Below, one piece after another: positions 43,357 through 52,564 of a DNA stretch of 54,600 bases. Below the pieces are notes generated by a model. That model worked only from the letters and a program-made list of their open reading frames with translations. It had not been told where the DNA came from and did not search any database. Source of the DNA: Mobilitalea sp. (lineage in GTDB: Bacteria > Bacillota_A > Clostridia > Lachnospirales > Lachnospiraceae); NCBI GenBank assembly GCA_029974875.1, contig JARKQP010000167.1, positions 1 to 54,600 on the forward strand, written 5' to 3'. Within the stretch, counting starts at the first letter, position 1. Each line of letters opens with the position of its first letter. The translations under genes and the position numbers were made by a program.

Positions 43357-44307
43357 CTATCGGAATACCGGTGAAATATTATTTTGAGTATTGTGGATAT
43401 CCCGCTCTGTAACCATCCCTTCAATATCACCGGGAGTTTCTGTAGCACGCGCGCCGGTAATAGCTGCTATCGAACCGCATACCGACAAAGGCTCGTCTTT
43501 AAGGATACCGGAAATAAATCCGGCGTTGAATGCATCGCCGGCACCTACAGGGTCGATACAATTACAGGATACGGGTGGTATATGAAGGATTTGGTCATTA
43601 TCACATACCCAAGCTCCATTGCTGCCATTTTTTATCGCCAGATATTGCAAATTCCCGGAAGAAAAAATAATAGAGCGCAGCTCCTGTATATCATTTGTAT
43701 CATATAATGTGAATGCTTCATCCAAGCCAAGTAACAGGTAAGATGATTTGGAAATAATCTCTTTCATCAGAGGGCTATAATCATTAATCTTCCATAATTT
43801 AGCCCTGATATTTGGATCAAAACTGATGGAACAGCCGTTTGCCGCAGCAATTTCAATTGCCTGAAAGACAGCCTGCCTGCAAGAGTCACTCAAAATAGGA
43901 GTAATCCCCGTAAAATGGAGGATTTTAGCCTGAGCTATGGCGTCCTCCGGAATATCATGGATATTTAGGTGAGATGCTGCGGAATCCGTACGATAGTAGT
44001 GTACCGCGGTCTCCCGGTTTGGCAAAGGTTCCTTGAACATAATGCCAGTTGGATATTCAGTGTCTATTTTGACATAAGAGGTATCTACACCTTCTGCACG
44101 TATCATTCTTAATATAAATTGCCCGAAGCTATCATCTCCTATACGGGTGATATAGGAGGCGGAATGCCCTAATTTTTGAACACCGATGGCGGTATTACTT
44201 TCAGCTCCTGCAATATACATTTTTAAAGATGCACCATACCGTAATAATTCGTTAGATTGCGGGACAAAGGAAACCATGGTTTCACCAATAGTTACCAGTT
44301 GATTCAA
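43357..44307 (-). CDS. PfkB-type 2-dehydro-3-deoxy-sugar-acid kinase
   Basis: A 316-residue ribokinase-fold kinase that should phosphorylate 2-dehydro-3-deoxygalactonate. Seen: N-terminal VTIGETMVSFVP, GAESNTAIGVQKLG, and the PfkB signature DPVGAGDAFNAGFISG with catalytic Asp. The start codon is TTG (44307), supported by AGAGGCG six bases upstream; no ATG fits. The E. coli galactonate kinase DgoK is of a different family, so this is a functional replacement in the KdgK style. Confidence 0.9.
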   Translation of the reverse strand: MNQLVTIGETMVSFVPQSNELLRYGASLKMYIAGAESNTAIGVQKLGHSASYITRIGDDSFGQFILRMIRAEGVDTSYVKIDTEYPTGIMFKEPLPNRETAVHYYRTDSAASHLNIHDIPEDAIAQAKILHFTGITPILSDSCRQAVFQAIEIAAANGCSISFDPNIRAKLWKINDYSPLMKEIISKSSYLLLGLDEAFTLYDTNDIQELRSIIFSSGNLQYLAIKNGSNGAWVCDNDQILHIPPVSCNCIDPVGAGDAFNAGFISGILKDEPLSVCGSIAAITGARATETPGDIEGMVTERDIHNTQNNISPVFR

Positions 44308-44331
44308 TGATATCGCCTCTTTCTATTAGTT

Positions 44332-45114
44332 TCATATTAAACTGCTGAAATCCGTATCAATACTGTTTAAAATACCTTCAATTTTACTTTTAGAATCAAA
44401 TAAAAGAAGTTTTACCAATGAAGCTTTTTCCTCTGTATAACGAAAAGTGGGAATGGCCACGCTGATAGCTGCTACTACTCGTCCATTTTTGCGAATGGGA
44501 ACTGCATAACAACGGATGTATTGAGTGGATTCTTCGATTTCGTAAGTAAATCCATTTGTACGGGCTTCGTGTATCTGGTTAAGAAGAACATTTAGATCTG
44601 TAATGGTACTGGGAGTAATAGAGGGGAGGCCATTAGGATATAGTTTTTTTAATTCAGGCAATTCATAGTCTGTCAGTAGTGCTTTGCCCAAAGCGGTTCC
44701 ATAGGCTGGTATTCGATTTCCGACATGGGAAGTCATCCGAATGGATTCCGGCGAATCAATTTTTTTCATATAAAGGACATCCCCATCCACTAAAATAGCG
44801 AAATGCGAGGTTTCCATAGAGACATTTGTCAGGTCTCTCAATATTTTCTCAACATTATCTAAGAAATTCAACTGTGTGAGATAAGAATTACCCACTTGGT
44901 AAGCGGAATAATCAATACGGTAGCGTGAATTTGAATCTAATGCTAAGAAATGCCTGGATACCAGCGTATATAATATGGGATGAAGACTGCTTTTTGGTGA
45001 AGCTGTCAATTCACAAATATCTGTAAGGGTATATTTGGAAGGGTTTGCAGCAACCAAATCTAAAATATCCAGTACCCTGCTTGTGGATCGATGGATGTTT
45101 TTATCACTATTCAT
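44332..45114 (-). CDS. IclR family transcriptional regulator
   Basis: A 260-residue regulator, start ATG at 45114 with GGAGG five bases upstream; the longer open frame to 45270 crosses the operator and is not used. Seen: N-terminal winged helix (STSRVLDILDLVAAN, YTLTDICELTASPKSSLHPIL), then an effector domain with GNRIPAYGTALGKALL and YAVPIRKNGRVVAAISVAIP. First gene of the operon towards dgoD and divergent from the sugar importer. A near-identical 35-base operator stands in front of each of the two divergent units, so it most likely represses both until galactonate or its dehydrated product is present. Confidence 0.92.
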   Translation of the reverse strand: MNSDKNIHRSTSRVLDILDLVAANPSKYTLTDICELTASPKSSLHPILYTLVSRHFLALDSNSRYRIDYSAYQVGNSYLTQLNFLDNVEKILRDLTNVSMETSHFAILVDGDVLYMKKIDSPESIRMTSHVGNRIPAYGTALGKALLTDYELPELKKLYPNGLPSITPSTITDLNVLLNQIHEARTNGFTYEIEESTQYIRCYAVPIRKNGRVVAAISVAIPTFRYTEEKASLVKLLLFDSKSKIEGILNSIDTDFSSLI

Positions 45115-45147
45115 AATTACCTCCATAAAACTTATAATTACCATTGT

Positions 45148-45182
45148 AAAACGTATATAAGATGTGTGTTCGTATATAGGAA
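45148..45182. promoter_or_regulatory. IclR operator in front of iclR
   Basis: AACGTATATAAGAT followed by TTCGTATATAGGAA. The same two-box arrangement recurs at 45390-45424. The right box is one base from the perfect palindrome seen there. It lies 34-68 bases before the iclR start. Confidence 0.8.
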
Positions 45183-45389
45183 TCAAATGCATTATAGCAT
45201 TCTTTATAAAATGTGTCAAATGAAAAGATGTAATAGTTTGATTATACATTAGATTCATAATAAAGTACACATAAATCGCCTGAAATAGTAAATATTACAC
45301 AACTATAAATAAAAGGAATACAGGCAAATATAAAAAAGTGCTAAAAGGGCATTTACAAAATTATTTTCCTGTGCTAGTATAAGTGTGTG

Positions 45390-45424
45390 AAACGTATATA
45401 GATACACTGTTCGTATATACGAAC
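45390..45424. promoter_or_regulatory. IclR operator in front of the sugar importer operon
   Basis: AACGTATATAGAT followed by the perfect 14-bp palindrome TTCGTATATACGAA, 20 bases before the binding-protein start. A TATAAG at 45378-45383 just upstream is a candidate -10 box, so binding would block transcription. The rest of 45115-45444 is AT-rich with no gene. Confidence 0.8.
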
Positions 45425-45444
45425 AAAATAAAGGAGGAAAAGGT

Positions 45445-46803
45445 ATGAAAAGAAAATTAATCGCCATAATTATGGCAGCAGTACTTGTAATGAGCCTGTT
45501 TGTAGGCTGCGGAAAAGCAAAAACAGAAAACTCAAAAGAGAATCCGGCATCAGGAACTGAAACGGGAAAAGCGGCAGATGAAAGCGATGCTTCCGGTGAG
45601 GCTAAAACAATTACGGTATGGGCATGGGATGATAAATTTAATGTTGCAGTAATGAAAGAGGCAGCAGAAGTTTATGCTGAGAGTAATCCTGATGCAAACG
45701 TAAAAATTGATGTTGTGAGCTTATCTAAAGAAGACGTATATGTAAAATTACAGACAGCTCTGGCCGGAGGCGGAAGTGGAATTCCGGACATAGTATTATT
45801 AGAGGACTATGTTTCAGGTAAATATCTAAATACTTTCCCTGGCGATTTTGTTGACTTAACAGATAAATTTGATTACTCCCAGTTCTTACCTTTTAAAGTA
45901 AATGCCGTAACCCAAAACGGTAAAGTGTACGCAGTACCCTTTGATACAGGCGCTACAGCTTTATACTATAGAATTGACCTGTTTGAAAAGGCCGGTTATA
46001 CGGAAGAAGATATGCAGAATCTTACCTGGGATGAATTTATTGAAATCGGTAAAAACGTAACCGAAAAAACCGGTGTCCAAATGATTGTAGAAATTGCAAA
46101 TAATAAAACGACCTTAATTCGTTCCATGATGCAGTCATGCGGTTTGTGGTATTATGACATGGACGGTAATATCAATATTAAAAACAATGAGGCATTAAAA
46201 GCTGCATTTGAAACGATATTGAAAATGAAACAAGCAGGCATACTTTTTGAAGCTGAAAGCACGGAAGGGCGTGCCGGAGCGCTGAATAGCGGTACAGTTG
46301 CATCTGTTGTTAATGCTCCTTGGTTTATTTCCTCCCTCAGACAGGCGGAGGATCAGAAGGGACAATGGAGAGCAGCCAGAATTCCTAGACTTTCCCAGGT
46401 CTCTTCGTCCATTAACGCATCCAATGTAGGTGGCTCAAGCTGGTATGTATTGGAAAAGTCTAAAGTAAAAGACGATGCGATTGCATTTATGCAGGGTGTA
46501 TGGCAGGGCAATACTGATTTTTATGATACAATTTTATTAAACCAGGGTGCTATGGGCTCCTATATTCCGGGTTATGCTACGGATGCATACAAGGCGGAGG
46601 ATGAGTTCTTTGGAGGACAGAAGCTGAATGGGTTATTTACAGAAGTGCTTCCGGAAGTTATTCCTGTTAATTATGGCGGGTATGTTGCAGAAGCAAATGA
46701 TGCAATAACGACAGCATTGTCTAATCTGTTTGAAGGAAAAACAGATGTAAACGGTGCCTTAGAACAGGCGGAAGAACAGCTTGCAAATCAGTTAGGAAGA
46801 TAA
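45445..46803 (+). CDS. Sugar ABC transporter binding lipoprotein, family 1
   Basis: A 452-residue lipoprotein that captures a sugar or oligosaccharide outside the membrane. Seen: signal peptide with lipobox SLFVGC, a linker of Glu/Ser/Thr/Gly residues, then ITVWAWDDKFNVAVMKEAAE and YAVPFDTGATALYYRIDLFEKAGY, WDEFIEIGKNV, and GGSSWYVLEKSK, all typical for this family. AAAGGAGG precedes ATG. A terminator hairpin directly follows, which should favour a surplus of binding protein. Confidence 0.93.
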   Translation: MKRKLIAIIMAAVLVMSLFVGCGKAKTENSKENPASGTETGKAADESDASGEAKTITVWAWDDKFNVAVMKEAAEVYAESNPDANVKIDVVSLSKEDVYVKLQTALAGGGSGIPDIVLLEDYVSGKYLNTFPGDFVDLTDKFDYSQFLPFKVNAVTQNGKVYAVPFDTGATALYYRIDLFEKAGYTEEDMQNLTWDEFIEIGKNVTEKTGVQMIVEIANNKTTLIRSMMQSCGLWYYDMDGNINIKNNEALKAAFETILKMKQAGILFEAESTEGRAGALNSGTVASVVNAPWFISSLRQAEDQKGQWRAARIPRLSQVSSSINASNVGGSSWYVLEKSKVKDDAIAFMQGVWQGNTDFYDTILLNQGAMGSYIPGYATDAYKAEDEFFGGQKLNGLFTEVLPEVIPVNYGGYVAEANDAITTALSNLFEGKTDVNGALEQAEEQLANQLGR

Positions 46804-46812
46804 CAGAATAAG

Positions 46813-46864
46813 AGGGTGTTCTGTAAACTTAGTTCCAATATGAGGAGCAGGACACCCTTTTTGT
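46813..46864 (+). terminator. Partial terminator between binding-protein and permease genes
   Basis: AGGGTGTTCTG (46813-46823) and CAGGACACCCT (46848-46858) form an 11-bp stem with one G-T pair, followed by TTTTTG. Genes downstream have no own promoter that I can see, so readthrough must occur. Confidence 0.7.
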
Positions 46865-46878
46865 AAAGGAGTATAGAA

Positions 46879-47757
46879 ATGAAAAGAAAAGCAGGTCCTA
46901 ATTATAATTGGTATGGGTGGATATTCATTTCAGCGGCATTTCTATTGTATTTGATTTTTACGATTTATCCTGCAGGAGCGTCATTGATGTTAGCCTTTCA
47001 GGGCATGGACGGCGGAAAATATGTTTTTACAGGCTTAAATAATTTCAAACGGATGCTTGGGGATACTATTTTTCTTCAGTCGTTGAAAAACACATTTTTT
47101 TACCTGATCATTCAGGTTCCGGTCATGCTTGTGATGGCATTGTCCATTGCAACCTTATTAAACAGCAAGGTTCTGAAATGGAAAGGCTTTTTTAGAACAT
47201 CAATATTCTTGCCATGTGTAACCTCCCTGGTAGCATACTCTATTTTGTTTAAAATGATGTTTTCAATGGATGGGATTGTTAATCAAATATTGATTCACTT
47301 TGGTATTCTGGATGCACCTTATCAGTATCTGCAGAATTCCGGCTGGGCAAGAGCGGTTATCATCATTGCAATGCTTTGGAGATGGACTGGCTATAACGTT
47401 ATTTTTTATTTATCCGCACTGCAGAATATTCCGAAAGAAACCTTCGAGGCCGCAAAGGTGGACGGTGCGAATGCTTTTTATGTTTTCTTTAAGGTAACCA
47501 TTCCCCAATTAAAACCAATTATACTTTTGACAACAATTATGTCTACTAATGGTACTTTGCAATTATTTGACGAAACTATGAATATAACGCAGGGAGGACC
47601 GGCTAACTCTACAATGACGGTATCCCATTATATATATAATCAGTCTTTTGTATATGCACCTAATTTTGGTTATGCTTCGGCAATATCTTATGTAGTTGTT
47701 TTTATTATGATTATCCTGGCAATTATACAATTTGGAGTTGCCGGTAAAGATAATTAG
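46879..47757 (+). CDS. Sugar ABC transporter permease, MalF type
   Basis: A 292-residue permease with about six helices and the EAA loop ETFEAAKVDGANAFYVFFKVTIPQL (about 190-215). Ends with TQGGPANSTMTVSHYIYNQ, a typical MalF-like segment. AAAGGAG precedes ATG. Together with the next gene it forms the channel. No ATPase gene is present in the operon; as in many Firmicutes a shared MsmK-type ATPase encoded elsewhere would energise it. Confidence 0.92.
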   Translation: MKRKAGPNYNWYGWIFISAAFLLYLIFTIYPAGASLMLAFQGMDGGKYVFTGLNNFKRMLGDTIFLQSLKNTFFYLIIQVPVMLVMALSIATLLNSKVLKWKGFFRTSIFLPCVTSLVAYSILFKMMFSMDGIVNQILIHFGILDAPYQYLQNSGWARAVIIIAMLWRWTGYNVIFYLSALQNIPKETFEAAKVDGANAFYVFFKVTIPQLKPIILLTTIMSTNGTLQLFDETMNITQGGPANSTMTVSHYIYNQSFVYAPNFGYASAISYVVVFIMIILAIIQFGVAGKDN

Positions 47758-47768
47758 GAGAAAAGATT

Positions 47769-48590
47769 ATGAAAGAAAAAAGTATGAAGTTATTAAGAAT
47801 TAGTATAATCCACGTATTTCTCGTGATAGCGGTTGTTATATCCGTATTTCCTTTTTTCTGGATGATTACGGGTGCAACCAATGCCAGTGTAGATATTACA
47901 AAAGGAACGATGAAATTAGGCAAGGCGCTGAAAGATAATTGGAGTAATTTACAAAGCTCTGCGAATATATTGCAAATAAGCTGGAATACGATTAAAACTA
48001 CAGTAATATATACAATCTTATCTATTTTAATATGTTCGATGGCGGGATATGGATTTGAAAAATACCGGTCCAAAGGCAAAAATATTGTATATGCTATGTT
48101 TTTGCTGTCGATGATGATTCCATTCTCAGCCCAGATGATACCTCTTTTTAAAATGGCGGCGAAGGGTAATATGCTGGATAGCCATATCGCAATTATTCTT
48201 CCTACATTAGCCATGCCCTTCCTGGTATTTTTCTTCCGGCAGAGCTTTCAGTCCTATCCTAATGAGTTAATTGAAGCTGCCAGAGTAGATGGGGCCAATG
48301 AATTCGTTATTTTCTTCCAGTTAGTATTTATGCCTATGAAGTCAACCTTTGCTGCAGCTGCAATATATGCATTTATGAAGCAATGGAACAATTATTTATG
48401 GCCGCTGATCGTAATTCAGAGCAATGAAAAGAAGACATTTTCGCTATTATTGTCCTCCTTGGCATCCGCATATTATGTGGATTACGGACAGCTGATGCTT
48501 GCAATTGTATTTGCGACATTGCCTATTATTATTGTGTTTTTAACCATGCAAAAGCAGTTCGTTGAAGGAATCGTAGGTTCATCTAAATAA
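47769..48590 (+). CDS. Sugar ABC transporter permease, MalG type
   Basis: A 273-residue permease with six helices; EAA loop as ELIEAARVDGANEFVIFFQLVFMPM (about 160-185); FPFFWMITGATN and KQWNNYLWPLIV are family hallmarks. AGGAGAAAAG precedes ATG, 11 bases after the MalF-type stop. Followed by the GH35 gene after 18 bases. Confidence 0.93.
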   Translation: MKEKSMKLLRISIIHVFLVIAVVISVFPFFWMITGATNASVDITKGTMKLGKALKDNWSNLQSSANILQISWNTIKTTVIYTILSILICSMAGYGFEKYRSKGKNIVYAMFLLSMMIPFSAQMIPLFKMAAKGNMLDSHIAIILPTLAMPFLVFFFRQSFQSYPNELIEAARVDGANEFVIFFQLVFMPMKSTFAAAAIYAFMKQWNNYLWPLIVIQSNEKKTFSLLLSSLASAYYVDYGQLMLAIVFATLPIIIVFLTMQKQFVEGIVGSSK

Positions 48591-48608
48591 AGATCAGGAG
48601 AAATTGCC

Positions 48609-50573
48609 ATGAGAGAATACAGCATCGATGCAAGAAACATTAAAAATCCGATTTACCCTGCTCCTATTAATATGGGAGGTTGTAATGATAAGGGTCAAGC
48701 TTTTTCCATACAGAATTACTATTTGCAGTATGACGAAAAACCATTTTATGCAATCTGCGGAGAGGCTCATTTTTCCAGAATGAATGAAAAGCTTTGGGAA
48801 GATGAAATTATAAAGATGAAAATGGGTGGATTGAATATCATAGCAAGCTATATATTCTGGATTCACCATGAGGAAATGGAAGGTCAGTTTGATTGGAGCG
48901 GAAATAAAAACCTCAGAAGGTTTGTTGAATTATGTAAAAAGAACTCAATGCATATCATTTTACGGATTGGGCCTTTTTCTCACGGAGAGTGCAGAAATGG
49001 GGGATATCCGGATTGGATGTTCGGAAGACCTTTTGATATTCGGTGTGATGATGAAAACTATTTGAGATATACAAAGCGTTTTTTTGAAGAGATATACAAT
49101 CAGGTAGATGGACTGCTATTTAAAGATGGGGGTTCGGTTATCGGAGTACAATTGGAAAATGAACATGAGCATGCTTCCTGCCCCTGGGAAATGACAACGG
49201 AAAATAGTAAGGAATGGGTTGTCAGTGGAAAAGACGGAATCAACCATATGAAGACCTTGAAGAAACTGGCAATAGAGTCAGGATTTGATGTACCGCTGTA
49301 TACAGCGACAGCATGGGGCGGCGCTTGTGCACCGGTGGATACGGTGTTTCCGCTATGGGGAGGATATGCTTTCCGGCCATGGATGTTCTATGATGGAAAA
49401 TTAAAAGAACATCCGGCCACAGCGGAATATCTTTATGGGGATTTTCATTGTAATACGGCACCTAAGTATTATAATTTTGATCCGGAATATAACGCTGAAG
49501 ATTTTCCGTATGCCTGCTGCGAAATGGGCGGCGGCATGAATGTATATTATCCTTACCGTTTCCAGCTCCCTTATGAAAGTGTTGGTGCTTTAGCACAGGT
49601 TAAGGTAGGAAGCGGCTGTAACTTCCTGGGCTATTATATGTACCATGGAGGAACCCATCCGAAGGGAAAAAAAGTCCCATATTTAAATGAATGCGCGGTT
49701 CCTAAGTTTTCTTATGACTATCAGGCGGCACTTGGGGAATTTGGCCAGGTACGTAAATCCTTTCATCAGTTGAAGCTGCAGCATTTGTTATATAAAGAGT
49801 TTGAGGCGGAGATGACGGCAACAAAGACGGTTTTATCGAAAGAAGCAATTACCCAAGTTCCGGAAGACGTTGAGACGCTGCGATATGTGGCCAGAATCGA
49901 TGAAAAAGGAAAAGGCTTTGTATTTATCAATAATTACCAGGATCATGTATGCGGAATTGATCAAAAGGAATTTGCTATTAAGGTTGGGACGGATTTAGGA
50001 ACAGTCAGAATACCGGAGCAGGGAACACTTGATTTAAATAAAGAAACATACGCTATACTACCGGTTTGGTTTGAGTTTGGCAACATACGCATGTCATATG
50101 CGACAACCCAGTTAATTACCAGGATCACAAGACCTGATGGAGAATATTATTTCTTTACCAGGGTACCGGGAATGAGAAGCGAATATGTATTTGACCAGGA
50201 ATTGCGGGCTGATAATCCGGCTGGCTGTATAATGGACGGAAAGAAGATAACATTAGAAGATAACAGCGGTGTATGCTCCTTCTCGTTCCAGGGGGAAGAC
50301 GGAAAAACTTATATCATTTGTACATTGACAGAGGCAGATTCCTTAAAGCTATGGCAGGCAGAGTGGAAAGGGGAGAGAAGGATAATATTATCCGACTGTC
50401 CGGCATTTGTGAAGGACGGCAGCCTGGAATTGGAATATCCGGTAGGAGAAGAGATCGCTATCCGCATTTTCCCGGCGGAAGAGGATGAATTAATTGCAAA
50501 TGATAAGAAACTGCATATTGAAAAATTTGACGGAATATTTAAACAGTTTGCTTCCTATAAAGAAGATAAATAA
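48609..50573 (+). CDS. GH35-type beta-galactosidase, N-terminal and catalytic part
   Basis: A 654-residue glycoside hydrolase without signal peptide, so it acts on imported sugar. Seen: GEAHFSRM near 51-58, ASYIFWIHHEEMEGQFDW, ILRIGPFSHGECRNGG, GHM-type QLENEH with Glu185 as predicted acid/base, and Glu in CCEMGGGMNVYYPYR as the likely nucleophile, all in GH35 order. AGGAG precedes ATG. It ends at TAA 50571-50573, but the same frame stays open for another 147 codons up to 51017 with a clear galactose-binding-like module, so the present stop probably interrupts a gene of about 800 codons. The catalytic part is complete and may still work. Confidence 0.88.
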   Translation: MREYSIDARNIKNPIYPAPINMGGCNDKGQAFSIQNYYLQYDEKPFYAICGEAHFSRMNEKLWEDEIIKMKMGGLNIIASYIFWIHHEEMEGQFDWSGNKNLRRFVELCKKNSMHIILRIGPFSHGECRNGGYPDWMFGRPFDIRCDDENYLRYTKRFFEEIYNQVDGLLFKDGGSVIGVQLENEHEHASCPWEMTTENSKEWVVSGKDGINHMKTLKKLAIESGFDVPLYTATAWGGACAPVDTVFPLWGGYAFRPWMFYDGKLKEHPATAEYLYGDFHCNTAPKYYNFDPEYNAEDFPYACCEMGGGMNVYYPYRFQLPYESVGALAQVKVGSGCNFLGYYMYHGGTHPKGKKVPYLNECAVPKFSYDYQAALGEFGQVRKSFHQLKLQHLLYKEFEAEMTATKTVLSKEAITQVPEDVETLRYVARIDEKGKGFVFINNYQDHVCGIDQKEFAIKVGTDLGTVRIPEQGTLDLNKETYAILPVWFEFGNIRMSYATTQLITRITRPDGEYYFFTRVPGMRSEYVFDQELRADNPAGCIMDGKKITLEDNSGVCSFSFQGEDGKTYIICTLTEADSLKLWQAEWKGERRIILSDCPAFVKDGSLELEYPVGEEIAIRIFPAEEDELIANDKKLHIEKFDGIFKQFASYKEDK

Positions 50574-51017
50574 TTCGGGTATACTGTGAAAAACTGCAGT
50601 ACCATAAATAGTGATCAGGATACAGAGCTAAAGCGTCCGGTGGTAGGAAGTCCGTTAACCTCGACCAAAGTCGTAAATGCAAGGGCTGTCATTAATTTTC
50701 AACCGGAGGATTTTGAAGGATTAAAGCAGCTGTTATTAAAGGTAGAGTATGAAGGCGATGTAGGTTATGCGTTTATCAATGGTGAAATGTTTCATGATAA
50801 TTTCTGCAATGGGGCGGCATGGGAAATTGATTTAATGCCATATAAGGACGGATTGCTTACCCATGGCATGTATCTATATATTTCACCTAAGAAAAAGGGC
50901 GCCTATGTGGATAACAGCTCAGCTATGGCAGCCCGTTATGAAGTTGTTGAAGAACAAATTGCCAGAATTAATAAAATAAGTTTAGAAGCAGTAAAAAAAG
51001 TCCAAATTGTCGGATAG
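50574..51017 (+). pseudogene. C-terminal module of the GH35 gene, cut off by an in-frame stop
   Basis: In the same frame as the GH35 gene and separated from it by one TAA. It contains LKVEYEGDVGYAFINGEMFHDNF and NGAAWEIDLMPY, which resemble the beta-sandwich modules that close GH35 enzymes. The only start available is GTG 50586, and there is no ribosome binding site before it (AATAATTCGGGTATACT). So it is either dead, made only by stop readthrough, or the stop is a sequencing error. Confidence 0.7.
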
Positions 51018-51069
51018 GTTGAAAAAGCCAAATACGTACTTGGGGCTGAGCGCTTCATATGCATAAAAA

Positions 51070-51113
51070 TCAAGGGTTCCGGATGTTAATATAAACTCCG
51101 GAACCCTTGATTT
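51070..51113 (+). terminator. Terminator after the GH35 region
   Basis: A perfect 14-bp inverted repeat (51070-51083 with 51097-51110), GC-rich in the middle (GGGTTCCGGA), followed only by TTTGG. It ends the sugar operon before the iron-uptake operon. Confidence 0.75.
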
Positions 51114-51239
51114 GGAAGCAGATACACCTAACCTCATATTCAAACTTATGCTAATTTTAATGCCAGCTATATATCCTCCTTTTTATGTCTCATGGAAAAA
51201 GATTACCAATTTGTAGCCCAACAATTTATGGGATAACTG

Positions 51240-51268
51240 TTGACAATGATTGGTTGTTATGGTAAACT
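51240..51268 (+). promoter_or_regulatory. Promoter of the siderophore importer operon
   Basis: Perfect TTGACA (51240-51245), 17-base spacer, and TGGTAAACT (extended -10, TAAACT at 51263-51268). The predicted start near 51275 lies at the first operator. The following leader to 51494 has no gene. Confidence 0.65.
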
Positions 51269-51277
51269 CACAAAAGA

Positions 51278-51293
51278 GTTAGTGAAAACTAAC
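51278..51293. promoter_or_regulatory. DtxR-like operator 1 (GTTAG N6 CTAAC)
   Basis: GTTAG-TGAAAA-CTAAC is a perfect 5-bp inverted repeat at the predicted transcription start. It resembles iron-box half-sites of DtxR/IdeR-type repressors (TTAGG/CCTAA words). Confidence 0.6.
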
Positions 51294-51309
51294 TTATTTT
51301 TTAACCAAA

Positions 51310-51327
51310 GGTTAGGTGATACTAACC
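51310..51327. promoter_or_regulatory. DtxR-like operator 2 (GGTTAG N6 CTAACC)
   Basis: GGTTAG-GTGATA-CTAACC, the same word with one more base pair, 33 bases from operator 1 centre to centre, about three helical turns. Repeated binding on the same face is expected. Confidence 0.6.
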
Positions 51328-51494
51328 ATAGGCAGAGCGTAATTCTGCATTATATTTTATGATAGAAAGGGTGATGATTTTTACAAAGATACAACAATGT
51401 AGCCTTTAACAGCCAGCCTTAGGTTGGTTATAGGAATATAGCAATTAACTTCAATAATTTGCTTTCCTATCACAACATATTTAGGAGGATATAC

Positions 51495-52544
51495 ATGAGA
51501 AAGTTCATTTTACCGAAATTAACTGTTTCTATAGCAGTTTTTGCTTTATTGTTAACGGGTTGTACAAATTCAGCTTCAAAGGAGGAAGCTGGCCAGCAGG
51601 CAGTTACTCCCGTCGCTTCTGAACCCAGCCAGCCGGCGGGTGGGCCGGATGACGCTGGAACAGTTGAGGTCACAGATATTTATGGAACGGTTACTGTTCC
51701 TGTAAATCCCCAAAATGTAGTGGCTTTGGATAATAGGACCTTTGAAACCTTATCTGATTGGGGGATTCAATTGGCGGCGGTTCCTAAGGGGGTAATGCCT
51801 GCGGATTCACCCTATGTAAGTGACGCCTCTGTCCAAGACATCGGAAACCATAGTGAACCAAATCTTGAGATTATAGCAGCTGTAAACCCTGAGCTTGTTA
51901 TTGTCGGCCAAAGGTTTGCCAGCTATTATGAAGATATAAAAGCGTTGGTGCCAAATGCAGCCGTGATTAACCTTAATTTTGATGTTTCCGTGGAAGCTGA
52001 TGCACCCGGAGATAACTTAGTAAATGGACTTAAGGATGCTACACTTGTTTTGGGACAGATTTTTGATAAAAATGAAGAGGCTGCACAGTTGGTAGCTGAT
52101 TTTGAAAAAGCTATCACAGATGCGAAAGCTGCGTATAATGGAACAGATACGGTTATGAGTGTCGTTGTTTCCGGTGGAGAGATTGGTTTTTCTGCTCCCC
52201 GTTCCGGACGTGTTTGGGGTCCGATGTATGAAATTTTCGGATGGGTTTCGGCGTTAGAGGTTGACGGTGCTACTTCAGATCATCAAGGGGATGATATTTC
52301 TGTTGAAGCGATTGCACAAAGTAATCCTGATTGGATTTTCGTACTGGATCGCGATGCGGCAATATCTTCTATGGAAGATGCGGTTCCTGCCCAGGATGTC
52401 ATCAATAATTCGCCTGCCCTTCAAAATACGACTGCCGTTACCAAAGGACAGATCGTTTATGCGCCAAACGATACATATACAAACGAATCCATACAAACTT
52501 ATCTGGAGTTATTTGAAGACCTTGCAAGCGCTTTAGGCAAGTAG
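51495..52544 (+). CDS. Iron-siderophore ABC transporter binding lipoprotein
   Basis: A 349-residue lipoprotein of the FatB/CeuA type. The start ATG at 51495 has AGGAGG six bases upstream. Seen: lipobox LLLTGC, a Pro/Ala/Gly/Ser linker, then VTDIYGTVTVPVNPQNVVALDNRTFETLSDWGI, IAAVNPELVIVGQR, and DWIFVLDRDAA, typical of class III periplasmic-binding proteins for ferric siderophores. It hands over to the two FecCD-type permeases. Expected to be iron-repressed through the two operators at 51278 and 51310. Confidence 0.93.
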   Translation: MRKFILPKLTVSIAVFALLLTGCTNSASKEEAGQQAVTPVASEPSQPAGGPDDAGTVEVTDIYGTVTVPVNPQNVVALDNRTFETLSDWGIQLAAVPKGVMPADSPYVSDASVQDIGNHSEPNLEIIAAVNPELVIVGQRFASYYEDIKALVPNAAVINLNFDVSVEADAPGDNLVNGLKDATLVLGQIFDKNEEAAQLVADFEKAITDAKAAYNGTDTVMSVVVSGGEIGFSAPRSGRVWGPMYEIFGWVSALEVDGATSDHQGDDISVEAIAQSNPDWIFVLDRDAAISSMEDAVPAQDVINNSPALQNTTAVTKGQIVYAPNDTYTNESIQTYLELFEDLASALGK

Positions 52545-52564
52545 CATAAGGGACGTATACTAAA

